DNA of 60,000 nt from Owenia fusiformis (lineage: Eukaryota; Annelida; Polychaeta; Sabellida; Oweniidae). Shown one piece after another: positions 10,978 through 22,014 of this stretch. Every line of letters starts with the position of its first letter. The first letter of the stretch is position 1. Location: positions 1,428,001 to 1,488,000 of the forward strand of contig CAIIXF020000006.1 in assembly GCA_903813345.2 (NCBI GenBank). Reading direction: 5' to 3'. The position numbers were made by a program, and so were the translations under genes. The notes beneath the pieces were generated by a model. The model saw only the letters and a list, made by a program, of their open reading frames with translations, was not told where the DNA came from and did not search any database.

Positions 10978-13420
10978 AATAATGATGTTTTCACATGCTT
11001 TTCATGAATCTTAAAAATTTGCAAAATAGAATAGCTTTAAAAAAGAGGGGGAGAAACCCCAGGGTTCAAAGATGACATACGCTTATAATGTAAATCTGTA
11101 TTGAGATGACATCGTCGCTGATTGGTTTAGCGAGTCGATCGTTGATTGGTTTAAAACTAGGTCAATTTGAAAACCAAGATGGAGGGTACGTTTTAGACAA
11201 AAAGAGGTGTGCGAAGGAGGAAATCGTATGTCATCAATTGAATCATGGGGTTTTCCCTCCTCTTGCTGTGAAATTTCAATAGTTCAAGTTCAATGTTGTC
11301 TGTTCTGAAAGATCCTAATTAATTCGTCACAAAATAGTTCAAGATGAAGCAAAAATCTCCGAGTGAAGAGAAGCAAAAAAGAAGCGAGTCATTTTTGAGA
11401 TGTCACAAATCTGACTTAAACCTAACTTTCAACTAATTATCAATAGTAAGTTAGGTGATAATTAGAGATTAACTTACATCAAACTTACAACTAACTTTCA
11501 ACTAATTTACGTAAATAGCTCATTTGCATATTGATGGTAGTTAATCGTTAATTAAGTTGCAAATTAAGCGTTAATTAAGTTGATAATTAGCTCATTTGCA
11601 TGTGAATTTTTACACCTAACTTTCAACTAATTATCAATAGTAAGTTAGGTGATAATTGGAGATGATTTTCCATAGGCTTTTTTCCATTGGGATGGGTTCA
11701 AATCCCAATGGTTCCGAATCCCATCCATCCGAAGCACAATCATCCGAATTCCTTTCGCCCGAATCCCAATGGTCCGACTCCTAATTGTCCGAATACCATT
11801 TTTCGAAGTCGTATGATTTTGGAAAATAGGCTTGCACCCACCTGAAAATCCATTTGCACTCACTTGAAAATGAGAAAAATCATGAAAGATTGGCATATTT
11901 TGATCAATTTTGGTCTAAATTGTGAAAATAAGAATTTTGCACCCACTTGAGAAAAAATCCTGTGGAGATCACTGTGATGTCTTAGCTCAACGTTTCTAAA
12001 ACTGCATTCAATAGACTAGCTGCGAGTAGAAATAATCTTGATTTACTTTATTTGGGAGGTTACTGTATTCTTACATTTGGATTCTGGAAGATCATAATTA
12101 AATGAACATTCGCACAAAGATGAAGGGTAATCATGGCTTTAAGTGGAAAGCATGGTATTGCATGACAAACTCACTAAAACTCTAAAAACATACATACATA
12201 TTAATAATGATGTTTTCACATGCTTTTCATGAATCTTAAAAATTTGCAAAATAGAATAGCTTTAAAAAAGAGGGGGAGAAACCCCAGGGTTCAAAGATGA
12301 CATACGCTTATAATGTAAATCTGTATTGAGATGACATCGTCGCTGATTGGTTTAGCGAGTCGATCGTTGATTGGTTTAAAACTAGGTCAATTTGAAAACC
12401 AAGATGGAGGGTACGTTTTAGACAAAAGGAGGTGTGCGAAGGAGGAAATCGTATGTCATCAATTGAATCATGGGGTTTTCCCTCCTCTTGCTGTGAAATT
12501 TCAATAGTTCAAGTTCAATGTTGTCTGTTCTGAAAGATCCTCATTAATTCGTCACAAAATAGTTCAAGATGAAGCAAAAATCTCCGAGTGAAGAGAAGCA
12601 AAAAAGAAGCGAGTCATTTTTGAGATGTCACAAATCTGACTTAAACCTAACTTTCAACTAATTATCAATAGTAAGTTAGGTGATAATTAGAGATTAACTT
12701 ACATCAAACTTACAACTAACTTTCAACTAATTTACGTAAATAGCTCATTTGCATATTGATGGTAGTTAATCGTTAATTAAGTTGCAAATTAAGCGTTAAT
12801 TAAGTTGATAATTAGCTCATTTGCATGTGAATTTTTACACCTAACTTTCAACTAATTATCAATAGTAAGTTAGGTGATAATTGGAGATGATTTTCCATAG
12901 GCTTTTTTCAATTGGGTGGGTTCAAATCCCAATGGTTCCGAATCCCATCCATCCGAAGCACAATCATCCGAATTCCTTTCGCCCGAATCCCAATGGTCCG
13001 ACTCCTAATTGTCCGAATACCATTTTTCGAAGTCGTATGATTTTGGAAAATAGGCTTGCACCCACCTGAAAATCCATTTGCACTCACTTGAAAATGAGAA
13101 AAATCATGAAAGATTGGCATATTTTGATCAATTTTGGTCTAAATTGTGAAAATAAGAATTTTGCACCCACTTGAGAAAAAATCCTGTGGAGATCACTGTG
13201 ATGTCTTAGCTCAACGTTTCTAAAACTGCATTCAATAGACTAGCTGCGAGTAGAAATAATCTTGATTTACTTTATTTGGGAGGTTACTGTATTCTTACAT
13301 TTGGATTCTGGAAGATCATAATTAAATGAACATTCGCACAAAGATGAAGGGTAATCATGGCTTTAAGTGGAAAGCATGGTATTGCATGACAAACTCACTA
13401 AAACTCTAAAAACATACATA
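10978..13420. repeat. Near-identical 1.22-kb tandem duplication
   Basis: Copy 1 (10978-12196) and copy 2 (12203-13420) run in the same direction and are separated by 6 bp. I see only a few differences: single substitutions and a one-base length change (for example near 11200/12430 and 11690/12910). Each copy contains an inner AT-rich segment with mirrored words ACCTAACTTTCAACTAATTA and TAGTAAGTTAGGT. The two minus-strand open frames (11645-11896, 12908-13120) are simply the same non-coding segment twice. This is either a recent duplication or an assembly of two haplotypes end to end. Confidence 0.9.
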
Positions 13421-13810
13421 AAGTATTTGCCAACCTAAAGACTAATATAAGAAGCAAGACACATTTTGAGAAGTGAACAACCACGAAAATTAATAGTTGC
13501 GAAATTTCAAAAGACTAAAAATTAGCATGATATAATATCTGCGAAATTACAAAATCGCAAAATATAGTAATGCAATTCATACCTTGTGTGTAGTTCTGAA
13601 GATTTGACAACAGTGTGTATTGTGATCATGACGATTGAAGAAACGACACACTACTGTTTTAATAATAAATGTCATCTAATGTGCCATTTCATATTACATT
13701 TGGATAACAAATCGGGTTTAAAGTCTGCATGGGGGTTTTGGATGGTGATTCGAATCTATTTCTTCAAGTCAATGTACAACCAAATAACATCAACCTCAAT
13801 CATATTCCAG

Positions 13811-16800
13811 CTTCAGGATCCAGCCACATTGACAAACAGTTACTTGATGAAAAATGCAGCTGGTGTTACAGTTGATGCAGCATGCTCTCTGCTCACCCAG
13901 ACAGTTGCAGCTCTCTTGCAGACTCACTCTGATTATGTAGAGGTAAGGCTCACATTGATTATGTAGGGATGAGGCTCACTCTGATTATGTTGAGGTAAGG
14001 CTCACTCTGGTTATATAGAGGTAAGACTCACATTGATTATGTCGAGGTGAGACTCACTCTGATTGTAAAGAAGTGAAGCTTACTCTGATTATATAGAGGT
14101 AAGACTCACATTGGTTATGTAGAGGTAAGACTCACTTTGATTATGTAGAGATGAGGCTCACTCTGATTATGTAGAGGTAAGGCTCACATTGATTATAGTA
14201 GAGGTGAGGCTCAATCTGATTATGTAGAGGTAAGGCTCACATTGATCATGCAGAGGTGAGGCTTACTCTGAATATGTAGAGGTAAGCAGGCCCATAGCCA
14301 GGGGGGGGGGTCCGGGCGAAACCCCCCTGGCCAAAATTTCTTTCAAAATCATGCAGTTTTTCACCATTCTGACTATTTTTTGAGTGATTTTTGGCCAAAT
14401 TTGCCAAAGTGAACCCCCCTAGAGTTTTGGGGAAAAGTGAACCCCCCTTGGAAAATTCTGGCTACGGGCCTGGGTAAGGCTCACTCTGATTATGTAGAGG
14501 TAAGACTCACATTGATCATGTAGAGGTGAGGCTTACTCTGATTATGTAGAGGTAAGGCTCACTCTGATTATGTAAAGGTAAGACTCACCTTGATTATGTA
14601 GAGGTGAGGCTCACTCTGATTATGTAGAGGTAAGACTCACCTTGATTATGTAGAGGTGAGGCTCACTCTGATTATGTAGAGGTAAGGCTCACATTGATTA
14701 TGTAGAGGGGAGGCTCACTCTGATTATGTAGAGGCAAGGCTCACATTGATCATGTAGAGGTGAGGCTTACTCTGATTATGTAGAGGTAATGCTCACATTG
14801 ATCATGTAGAGGTGAGGCTTACTCTGATTATGTAGAAGTAAGGCTCACTCTGATTATGTAGAAGTAAGGCTCACATTGATTATGTAGAGGTGAGGCTAAC
14901 TCTGATTATGTAGAGGTAAGGCTCAATCTGATTACATACAGGTAAGGCTCAATCTGATTACATAGAAATAAGGCTCAATCTGACTATATAGAGGTAAGAC
15001 TCACACTAAATATATAGGTTTAAGGCTCACTCTGATTACTGTATTAGAGGCAAGGCTCATCTTGACTATATAGAGCAAAGGGTAACCCTGTGCAATATAA
15101 CCTTTTTTTGCTATATATTGAAATTGGTTAAAATTGCCTGATTTCAGGTGATGCTGGAATTGATGAGACTCATGGAATACAATGTGTCTCTGAAAGGCTA
15201 TGAACATGAGCAGGACCGTGTTTGGGAACTGATTCTAGAGGCAAGGGCCATGTGTAATGAGTTGAAGCAGGAACAACAGGTTGGTAACACAATTCAACTG
15301 CACTATATTTCAGCATGTTGTGCAAAACAGGGTGTCAAAGAATTGAAATATTTGGCACTGGCTTTTCAAGAGAGGTTCATACAAACTTGACAAATCTTTA
15401 CAGTCTGTTGTTCCTCTTTTAAATGCAATGTAAAATTTTGATAGGTATCATTGATATAAGTAATACACATAGCAGTAGTAATGATAATTCTATTGAACAC
15501 CCTTTGTCTTATTTACTGATTTTGTACACAATTCATTTTGAACAAGTTTAGCAACAATTTTGCTATAACTTAGCAACTTGTGATTTGATTGACTTGAAAT
15601 TTTTAGTATCAACACAGAAGAAGTTCAGTAACAATTTGCAGTACCTTAGCAGTAGGGGTGGGACGGATAACCGAAATACCGAAAAACCGCGGTTCATAGC
15701 CTTCGGATCGGTTTTCGGATCACGGCCCTACTTTCGGATCAGCTTTTCGGATTAATATTTCATTGGTCAAGTATCAATAAAACAGTTAAAAACACTGTTT
15801 TACAGCAACATTTTTGATATTCCTAGTCTTGTCTGTCTTGTCTGTTGCTAGCTCACTCGTTTACTAGATTCGTTTCGTATCCGCGTATTCGTATCCCTCT
15901 GTAATCAATCATGTGGTCCCTGGTACTATATTCTTTAGTCGTGTATTCTAAATAATATGTATTGTTCATGAAATACTATAACATAAAATTCCATCTATAA
16001 AATATTGTTATAACGTCAGAGACAAAGCAGCTAATCATGTCAATCAATACAAATCCTTAAAATGAATGAACCGAACCGAAAAAACCGAACCGACGGCTGA
16101 TGATCCGAAAAACCGAACCGAACCGAAACGAACTGTCCCATCCCTACTTAGCAGCCTATGATTGGATTGACATAAAATTTTTAGTGTGAACACATAGACA
16201 CAATATCTGTTACCATGGCAACGAATAAGGGGACTTATAACATTTTTGTGTAACACATACAGTGATCACCTGGCAATTGGCATCTCGTTGCTCTGGCTAT
16301 GCAAACTACAGATGTCTTCACATTTTGGCAATACTGAGTATTGGTCACCAGAGCAACAAATTGAGGAACTTCACTTATGTCTTGTTTTGAAATTCACTCT
16401 CTCATACATGTGCAACTAGGTGTTGAGATCTTGCCTATTTAATACCTAGTGATATTGTTACATACGAGAACAGTTAATCTTTTATGTATAGTTATTATTG
16501 TAAATATATCAAACCATCTAATTTACAGACTCAAGAATGTACAAGTATGATATGTTTATTATCAACATCTGAACCTTGTATTTGACATTAATTTGTTCAT
16601 TCTTTCACTTCCAGAAATTGTTACAGACATTTAGGAGTCTTGAGCGTATGATGGAATCAGTGGGTGAAGCTGCATTTGCAACTGGGGCCGAATATCCTGG
16701 AATTATTGCAGGGGAGAGGCTTTTCTCAGCCCAAGTTAGAGTAAATCATGCTCAAAAATCTCTTGAGGAAATTGAAGAACGCTTGCAACAAACAAATGTT

Positions 16801-16953
16801 AGAATGATCGAAGAGACTGCTAAACGAGAAGAGGAAAAGAATAAAAGGAAATTACAGCAAGAGCAGTTAGATGAAGAAAATGACAATGATACTATTGAAG
16901 ATGATGATACGGGTGGTGAGAGTGGGCAAGATAAAGAAAATGATGACATGTGA
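13811..16953 (+). CDS. DIABLO: DIABLO/Smac homologue, last three coding exons
   Basis: Mitochondrial protein released in apoptosis that binds and blocks inhibitor-of-apoptosis proteins. Exons: 13811-13942, 15148-15279 and 16615-16953 (stop TGA), all in phase 0. The second reads VMLELMRLMEYNVSLKGYEH and then DRVWELILEARA. The third has FRSLERMMESVGEAAFATGA and then EYPGIIAGERLFSAQVRVNH. These match Smac's helical core, where vertebrates have DEVWQVIIGARAE and AAEAAYQTGADQA. The C-terminus continues as a charged coiled coil and ends in an acidic tail. About 200 residues are visible. The N-terminal exons, with the mitochondrial presequence and the IAP-binding tetrapeptide, were not found. The first intron begins with a minisatellite built from the exon end. 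Confidence 0.85.
13923..15075 (+). repeat. Minisatellite made of a DIABLO exon end plus its 5' splice site
   Basis: About 36 direct units of roughly 26 bp. The unit spans the exon-intron border at 13942/13943: exon part CACTCTGATTATGTAGAG, then GTAAGGCT. Most units keep a GTAAGG, GTAAGA or GTGAGG donor-like hexamer. The array fills almost the whole intron before 15148, interrupted only by a 186-bp transposable element. Reading on from the true donor meets a stop codon within about ten codons. Confidence 0.9.
14287..14472. mobile_element. CAGGCCC-end MITE inserted in the minisatellite
   Basis: A 186-bp element with imperfect inverted ends, CAGGCCCATAGCCAGG and its partner CTGGCTACGGGCCTG, flanked by a perfect 6-bp duplication GGTAAG (14281-14286 and 14473-14478). 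The interior is rich in G runs and AACCCCCCT words. The 6-bp duplication and CAGGCC ends resemble the elements at 5994-9214, so they may belong to one superfamily. Confidence 0.82.
15653..16146. mobile_element. hAT-type MITE
   Basis: A 494-bp element whose ends read TAGGGGTGGGAC and, inverted, TAGGGATGGGAC. It is flanked by a perfect 8-bp duplication CTTAGCAG (15645-15652 and 16147-16154). Eight-base duplications and TAGGG(A/G)TGGGA ends are characteristic of hAT transposons. The interior carries CCGAACCGAA-like repeats near both ends and no transposase. It lies in the last DIABLO intron. Confidence 0.85.
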
Positions 16954-18131
16954 AAGGTACACTAGTTAAGCAGACCTAACATATCAATCATCACTAGCCC
17001 ACTTATATTTAGCTGTAAGGCGGATCTCAACTCAAAAGGATCCACAATCAGGTGAAAACAAACAGATCATATTTTGGGATAAAAGGACAATATTGCTTGA
17101 TATAAATCTTCACAAAATGATAATTGACCACTGAATTCATGTCTTTGAAACACTGAATGTTATGTTTGTTTCAACTTATAAGGTACACTTATATGAAAAT
17201 AAGGCTGGCTTTTGAATGTATTCTGTTGCAATAAGGCCCTATATGAAATATGCATTTAACAAGAAGGTCGCTGGGTGTTTAATTGAAAATTGACATTTAT
17301 TCAACAATAGGTGTTGTCAAAATGGAAAATGACAGCTGGGATTCGAATGAACAAGTAATAAATTACTGCAAAATGAATGAGAGGACAATAATACATTTTC
17401 TTATAATTTTGAAGGAGTCGATATTGTGTTAAGTTGACCCTTGATCTCTGATTTCCATTCAAATATTATTCACCTCGCCAATAACTGACTGGGATTGCTT
17501 AGTTAAAAGTAACTGTAATAAAAAGCATCGCCATACATAAATAAATTATAAATATTGCAGTAATAAACTTTTATACACATACCATAGAAATGGTTCATGT
17601 ATTTTATTTATACTCGGAGAATGCTAATTTAAATGTTCACATCAAGTAGGTGAAGAAACCATGATGTAAGGTGTGTTAGGCTACATGTATTTCAAGGTAC
17701 AAGTTTAAATCGACAAGAAAGTTCAGCTACAAGTAGCTATACATTTCTGATTCTGGTAGTATTACCCCTCTCTTCCAGGCCAGACTTACTGTAGAACTAA
17801 AAATATTTGTGCAGTTTCATTTTGCAGTCCATTTTCTCTAAAATAGCTTGAAATGTTTGATTCCATGACAATTTGTTTATTGATTATGTTAAGCTGTTAA
17901 GTGTTTAAACAGTCAAATCATAACTTCATAAGCCACAAGATTCATTTTAGGATTCAAATAGTATATTCAAAAGTTCTGAGATTCATATTTCAATCATCTA
18001 GTTATTTATTTTCAAGTACATGTTCTGTACATTTACACGTTTATCAGCTACTGATTTTGTTGAGGCAAACATCAAACCAGAAACAGTATAATTCTTCATT
18101 AATATTGACATAGTGTCACTACTTTTATCCA
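16954..18131. other. Convergent intergenic region, DIABLO 3' UTR side
   Basis: Tail-to-tail spacer between DIABLO (+) and the isochorismatase gene (-). AATAAA at 17540-17545 is a plausible DIABLO poly(A) signal. No other gene is supported; the open frame at 17901-18113 has no recognisable features. Confidence 0.45.
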
Positions 18132-20283
18132 CTATGACTTATGACTTAATAGTCCACTGTCAGGAGACTCATCCCATATTAACTTCTGAATTGGTTTGAA
18201 CTTTGGATGTTTTGCATCCTGACATAGTCCAAGTAACATACTTTCACTAGTTGTGAGAAAGGCCCCTGCTTCTTTCATCCTCTCAAATGCATACATCCTG
18301 AAAATCAAAAGGATTATTTTTTCATTTAAGATGACTCCATATTTTAACAGCTATCTGTTGAGGAGATTTGGCAAAATGTTAACATGACTAATGTAAGAGG
18401 ACATATACAACCACTTTCAAGAATTTTTTTAAAGTTTTTAATATTTTCTGAAAAGAAGATTGTAGAAATTGTATGATGCAAGTTACAGATTAATTACATA
18501 TGAAAATGAACATTTTGGGATTATGATCTTTTATTAAGTTGGGCATTACATGTTTTGTATTGTTGACTCTTATGGCTGAAATGCAATCCACTTCCAAATT
18601 CCAATTGACATACTTAATGGTCAGACAAAGGCAGCCACAAAATGAATAAATGGTAATAAAGATTAAGTTGTGAACAAAAAGGAAAAGGACTTAAAGCAGA
18701 TATGAAATGGTATTTTTAACCCAAAGGAATCAATATAATTTTTTGATAGATATATTTGGACATGTTTTCTCATCAGTAGTGTGAAAACTATTTCACTCTA
18801 ACGATCGTTATAGCTGCTTAATAAAGGTGCAACAATTAGTGCAGAGGGGCCATTCAACGATCATGGACCAGTATCAAAATATATTTAAGTTTGGATATTT
18901 CATCAAGACTAACATCTATTTTTATTATCTACAAAGAATCCCCCTAGATAAACATTATTTCAGCTGATATTCCTCTTGAAACACGGTGGATCTTAAAATT
19001 ATAAAAGTGGATTTCCCCTTTTTGAAGCTTTGAACTGAATTTACACTTCTTAATGCTGAAATTGATAGTTTATCCATACATTTTAAGAAAATAGGTATGT
19101 CAAAGAAGATGTTAAGCCAAATGTTGCCTTGATAGCTCAGAAAAAGTTGAAATTTTCCTATTTTCTCTCTACAGTCCTTGTTGCCCCTTTAATAAGCAAT
19201 ATTCGAATTGGTTGTGACGTTATTGGCCCCCACGTGATCTCTCACTGGTCCCCACGTGGCCCGTTTTGGTCCATTAGATCATGACGTCATAATGCCAAAA
19301 TGTTTTGTTATTTGTTTACACAACAATCCTATGGTTGCCGTGACGTTGTGATTACTATGGAACCAATAATCAAAGCTATATTTTGTATATGACGTTACTT
19401 ATCACGTGGGGGCCAATTTGATTTATCAGTTAGTTTTATTTCGTAATCTATGACCGTTAGCAGTTATCTAACATTTATTTTATAATGGCTATCGCAAGAA
19501 CTCTACGGTGGGCTTACAATGGAGAAAACCGCATTTTTGTAGCTGCAAGTTGAGAAAAGCTATTTCAGTTGTCCTTTAAGTCTTCACTCAAAAGAAAACC
19601 TAGGCCAGTACCTGTCAACCATACTCCTAGAAGAGCAAGCATCTACCAACACATGGACATCGATGCCTCTTTCTAGTAGGTCCAGAGTGGTCTGTTGTAT
19701 GCACACTTGTGTCTCAAGACCACACAGAATAACTGACTTCACATCTGTAATGTACATAATAGGATTTATTATTACCTTGGGGTAGCCTACCCAACATTTT
19801 ACTGGAGGAATGATGGGTGATGTGTCACTATGGGAACATATGAATCAAAGTTTGTCTAAGACCCGACCCCTGGGGTTTTGAAATTTTGGAGAAAATTCCA
19901 CCAACTTTTATTGCTCCCAGGATGCAGATGGGGGAAACTCACCAGGTTGTTCCCAGGGCAAGGAATTAGTCAGCCCAATTTTTGTCAAAACCAGCGTCTG
20001 GGTCACAAATTGGTGCATTAATTGAAAATGATTTCCCAGTATGTGCTCCTTACACTGGCAACTAATCAGGTAGTTTAACCTGGAATATTGGACTGTTTCT
20101 GGCCAAAACATCATACAGAATTCTTTTCATAGTCATGATAGTGCTCTATACAATGGACAGAAGTATTTTTACCTTTGAAATTATTGAGTTGCTCTTCTAC
20201 TGGTGGTATACACATAGAAAACCTTGTCTTGTCAAACACCTTCACCTGAGATACATCCAGCTCAGGAACAGTTGGCCCTAATC
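18132..20283 (-). CDS. ISOC: Isochorismatase domain-containing protein, three 3' exons
   Basis: Member of the cysteine-hydrolase (isochorismatase-like) fold, ISOC1/ISOC2 type; the animal substrate is not established. Exons in gene order: 20283-20173, 19744-19612 and 18297-18132 (stop TAG). They read [20 protein letters not shown], then [15 protein letters not shown]; then [40 protein letters not shown]; then [19 protein letters not shown] and a DSGLL tail. The cysteine in GLETQVCI is the position of the family nucleophile. Junction phases agree. The 5' exon, with the first catalytic Asp in a CDMQEKF-like motif, is missing and may lie in or beyond the assembly gap at 20913. The choice between ISOC1 and ISOC2 is open. 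Confidence 0.88.
18298..19611. other. ISOC intron with an imperfect fold-back
   Basis: Mostly unremarkable intron. At about 19215-19430 inverted words ATTGGCCCCCACGTGAT and ATCACGTGGGGGCCAAT flank repeated (A/T)TGACGT words. This looks like a fold-back or MITE-like insertion about 215 bp long. Confidence 0.45.
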
Positions 20284-20912
20284 CTAAAACAGTGACGCAA
20301 ACCATAAAATAAGTTTATTGGATCTTAATAATCCTTATTGATTCCTTAAGCATGTTAAGATGGTTGGTAGATTCTGACAAAATGTGTAGTCTTGGATCAT
20401 AGTATACAAAATGTAAAATATACAAATTTTAGGGGATATATATCTAGAAAATATTGGAAACTATGGGCTTTCACATCACTTTGGTTTGGAAGTGGTGATG
20501 GAAAATCTACAACTCACTTACATGTATTTATTGCTCAGACATGAATTTGCATATTTTACATTTTGAATACTTCCATCCCCTATTTTTTATTACTGAGAGT
20601 GTAGGTCCCAACCCTAGATATCAATTATTTATTGTATCTGAACCTGAATTCTCAGTATTCAGCTTCAATAATTGAAAGCTATAGTCCCAACCCCTCATTG
20701 TGTTGTAAATAGTGCAACCATGGACCTCTATCATCCTATATAGTTAGACACTTTGCACGTAGTAGTTACGTAAAATAATGCGTTGTATCTTAGAGAGAAT
20801 CAGATATAGCAAGCAGGCTAGACAAAAAATTGTCTCAATTTTAGAATATTTTTGGCTCATGTCATTCCTTGTCATGTCTATTTTCTAAAAATCACAAAAG
20901 TGCATACATGTA
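20284..20912. other. ISOC intron/upstream sequence, nothing recognised
   Basis: AT-rich, ending at the assembly gap. The missing 5' exon of the isochorismatase gene was looked for here and not found. Confidence 0.35.
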
Positions 20913-21412
20913 NNNNNNNNNNNNNNNNNNNNNNNNNNNNNNNNNNNNNNNNNNNNNNNNNNNNNNNNNNNNNNNNNNNNNNNNNNNNNNNNNNNNNNNN
21001 NNNNNNNNNNNNNNNNNNNNNNNNNNNNNNNNNNNNNNNNNNNNNNNNNNNNNNNNNNNNNNNNNNNNNNNNNNNNNNNNNNNNNNNNNNNNNNNNNNNN
21101 NNNNNNNNNNNNNNNNNNNNNNNNNNNNNNNNNNNNNNNNNNNNNNNNNNNNNNNNNNNNNNNNNNNNNNNNNNNNNNNNNNNNNNNNNNNNNNNNNNNN
21201 NNNNNNNNNNNNNNNNNNNNNNNNNNNNNNNNNNNNNNNNNNNNNNNNNNNNNNNNNNNNNNNNNNNNNNNNNNNNNNNNNNNNNNNNNNNNNNNNNNNN
21301 NNNNNNNNNNNNNNNNNNNNNNNNNNNNNNNNNNNNNNNNNNNNNNNNNNNNNNNNNNNNNNNNNNNNNNNNNNNNNNNNNNNNNNNNNNNNNNNNNNNN
21401 NNNNNNNNNNNN
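20913..21412. other. Assembly gap (500 N)
   Basis: Exactly 500 undetermined bases, a conventional scaffold-gap length. Open frames that run through it are meaningless. Confidence 0.99.
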
Positions 21413-21475
21413 TCGAACCTAGGACTCTTGTGTCCAAAGACTGATGCTCTACCGACTGAGCTATAAAGGATTAAG
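21413..21475 (-). repeat. tRNA-Lys-like SINE head or tRNA pseudogene
   Basis: The minus strand reads TAGCTCAGTCGGTAGAGCAT, an A-box/D-arm like that of tRNA-Lys, then GTTCGA of a B-box/T-loop, cut by the gap. The would-be anticodon stem does not pair (CAGTC against ACAAG). It is therefore not a working tRNA but is consistent with the polymerase III promoter head of a tRNA-derived SINE. Confidence 0.55.
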
Positions 21476-21980
21476 CCACTACAGCTGGGCCGTAGTAGCA
21501 ACTTGATATCAAGGGTCGTTACAAATGTATATTTTTATTGGTCTCAGATTTCACATATTTATTGGGTACAAAGGTTCTTAATTCAGGAAGTTGGGTGCCA
21601 AATTCAATATCTGAAGTTACTATATTTGCACATAGCCATTCTGAGTATCTCTCAGGAGATAGCTTTGTGCAAACTAAGTAAATCTGAAGTTGGATTTAGT
21701 TGAATACTAAAGGACCCACAGAAGTATATCTAGAACAAATCGTAAATGTACAGTAGTCTTGCTTCGAGATCCTTCCTAAGGGTTAAAGTTTTCTTTGTTG
21801 TGCTGTTAAATGAGATAAGGGGAGGGGGGGGGGGTCCAGGGTCTTGAAGCTAGATTAAAATGTAGAGTACTTAACAATGTATTCATGTTGTGTATTTTCT
21901 ACTGAATACTCATTATCGTTACTTTTTTAGATACACATATAGGTATTTATATCGATTGGTAAACAAAAAACAAGCCTCTG
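21476..21980. other. Upstream region of H6PD
   Basis: About 500 bp before the H6PD start, holding a G-rich run near 21825. No TATA box or other motif stands out. Confidence 0.35.
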
Positions 21981-21981
21981 A

Positions 21982-22012
<31 letters not shown>
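21981..22012 (+). repeat. (AAAG)n microsatellite abutting the H6PD start codon
   Basis: About eight AAAG units end directly at the H6PD ATG, so the immediate 5' UTR is a purine tetranucleotide repeat. An upstream in-frame ATG at 21890 would make the repeat code for a Lys/Glu/Arg stretch, but that would bury the signal peptide. The ATG at 22013 is preferred. Confidence 0.8.

Positions 22013-22014
<2 letters not shown>

Noticed and set aside
11645-13120. Two nearly identical minus-strand frames (83 and 70 codons)
   Set aside because: They are the same non-coding segment in both copies of the tandem duplication. They contain repeats such as GIR.I and RTI, not a domain.
21413-21475. tRNA-Lys gene
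   Set aside because: The A-box is good, but the anticodon stem does not pair and the 3' part is in the gap. A SINE head is more likely.
20852-21501. Open frames of about 200 codons on both strands across the N run
   Set aside because: They consist almost entirely of undetermined bases in the assembly gap.
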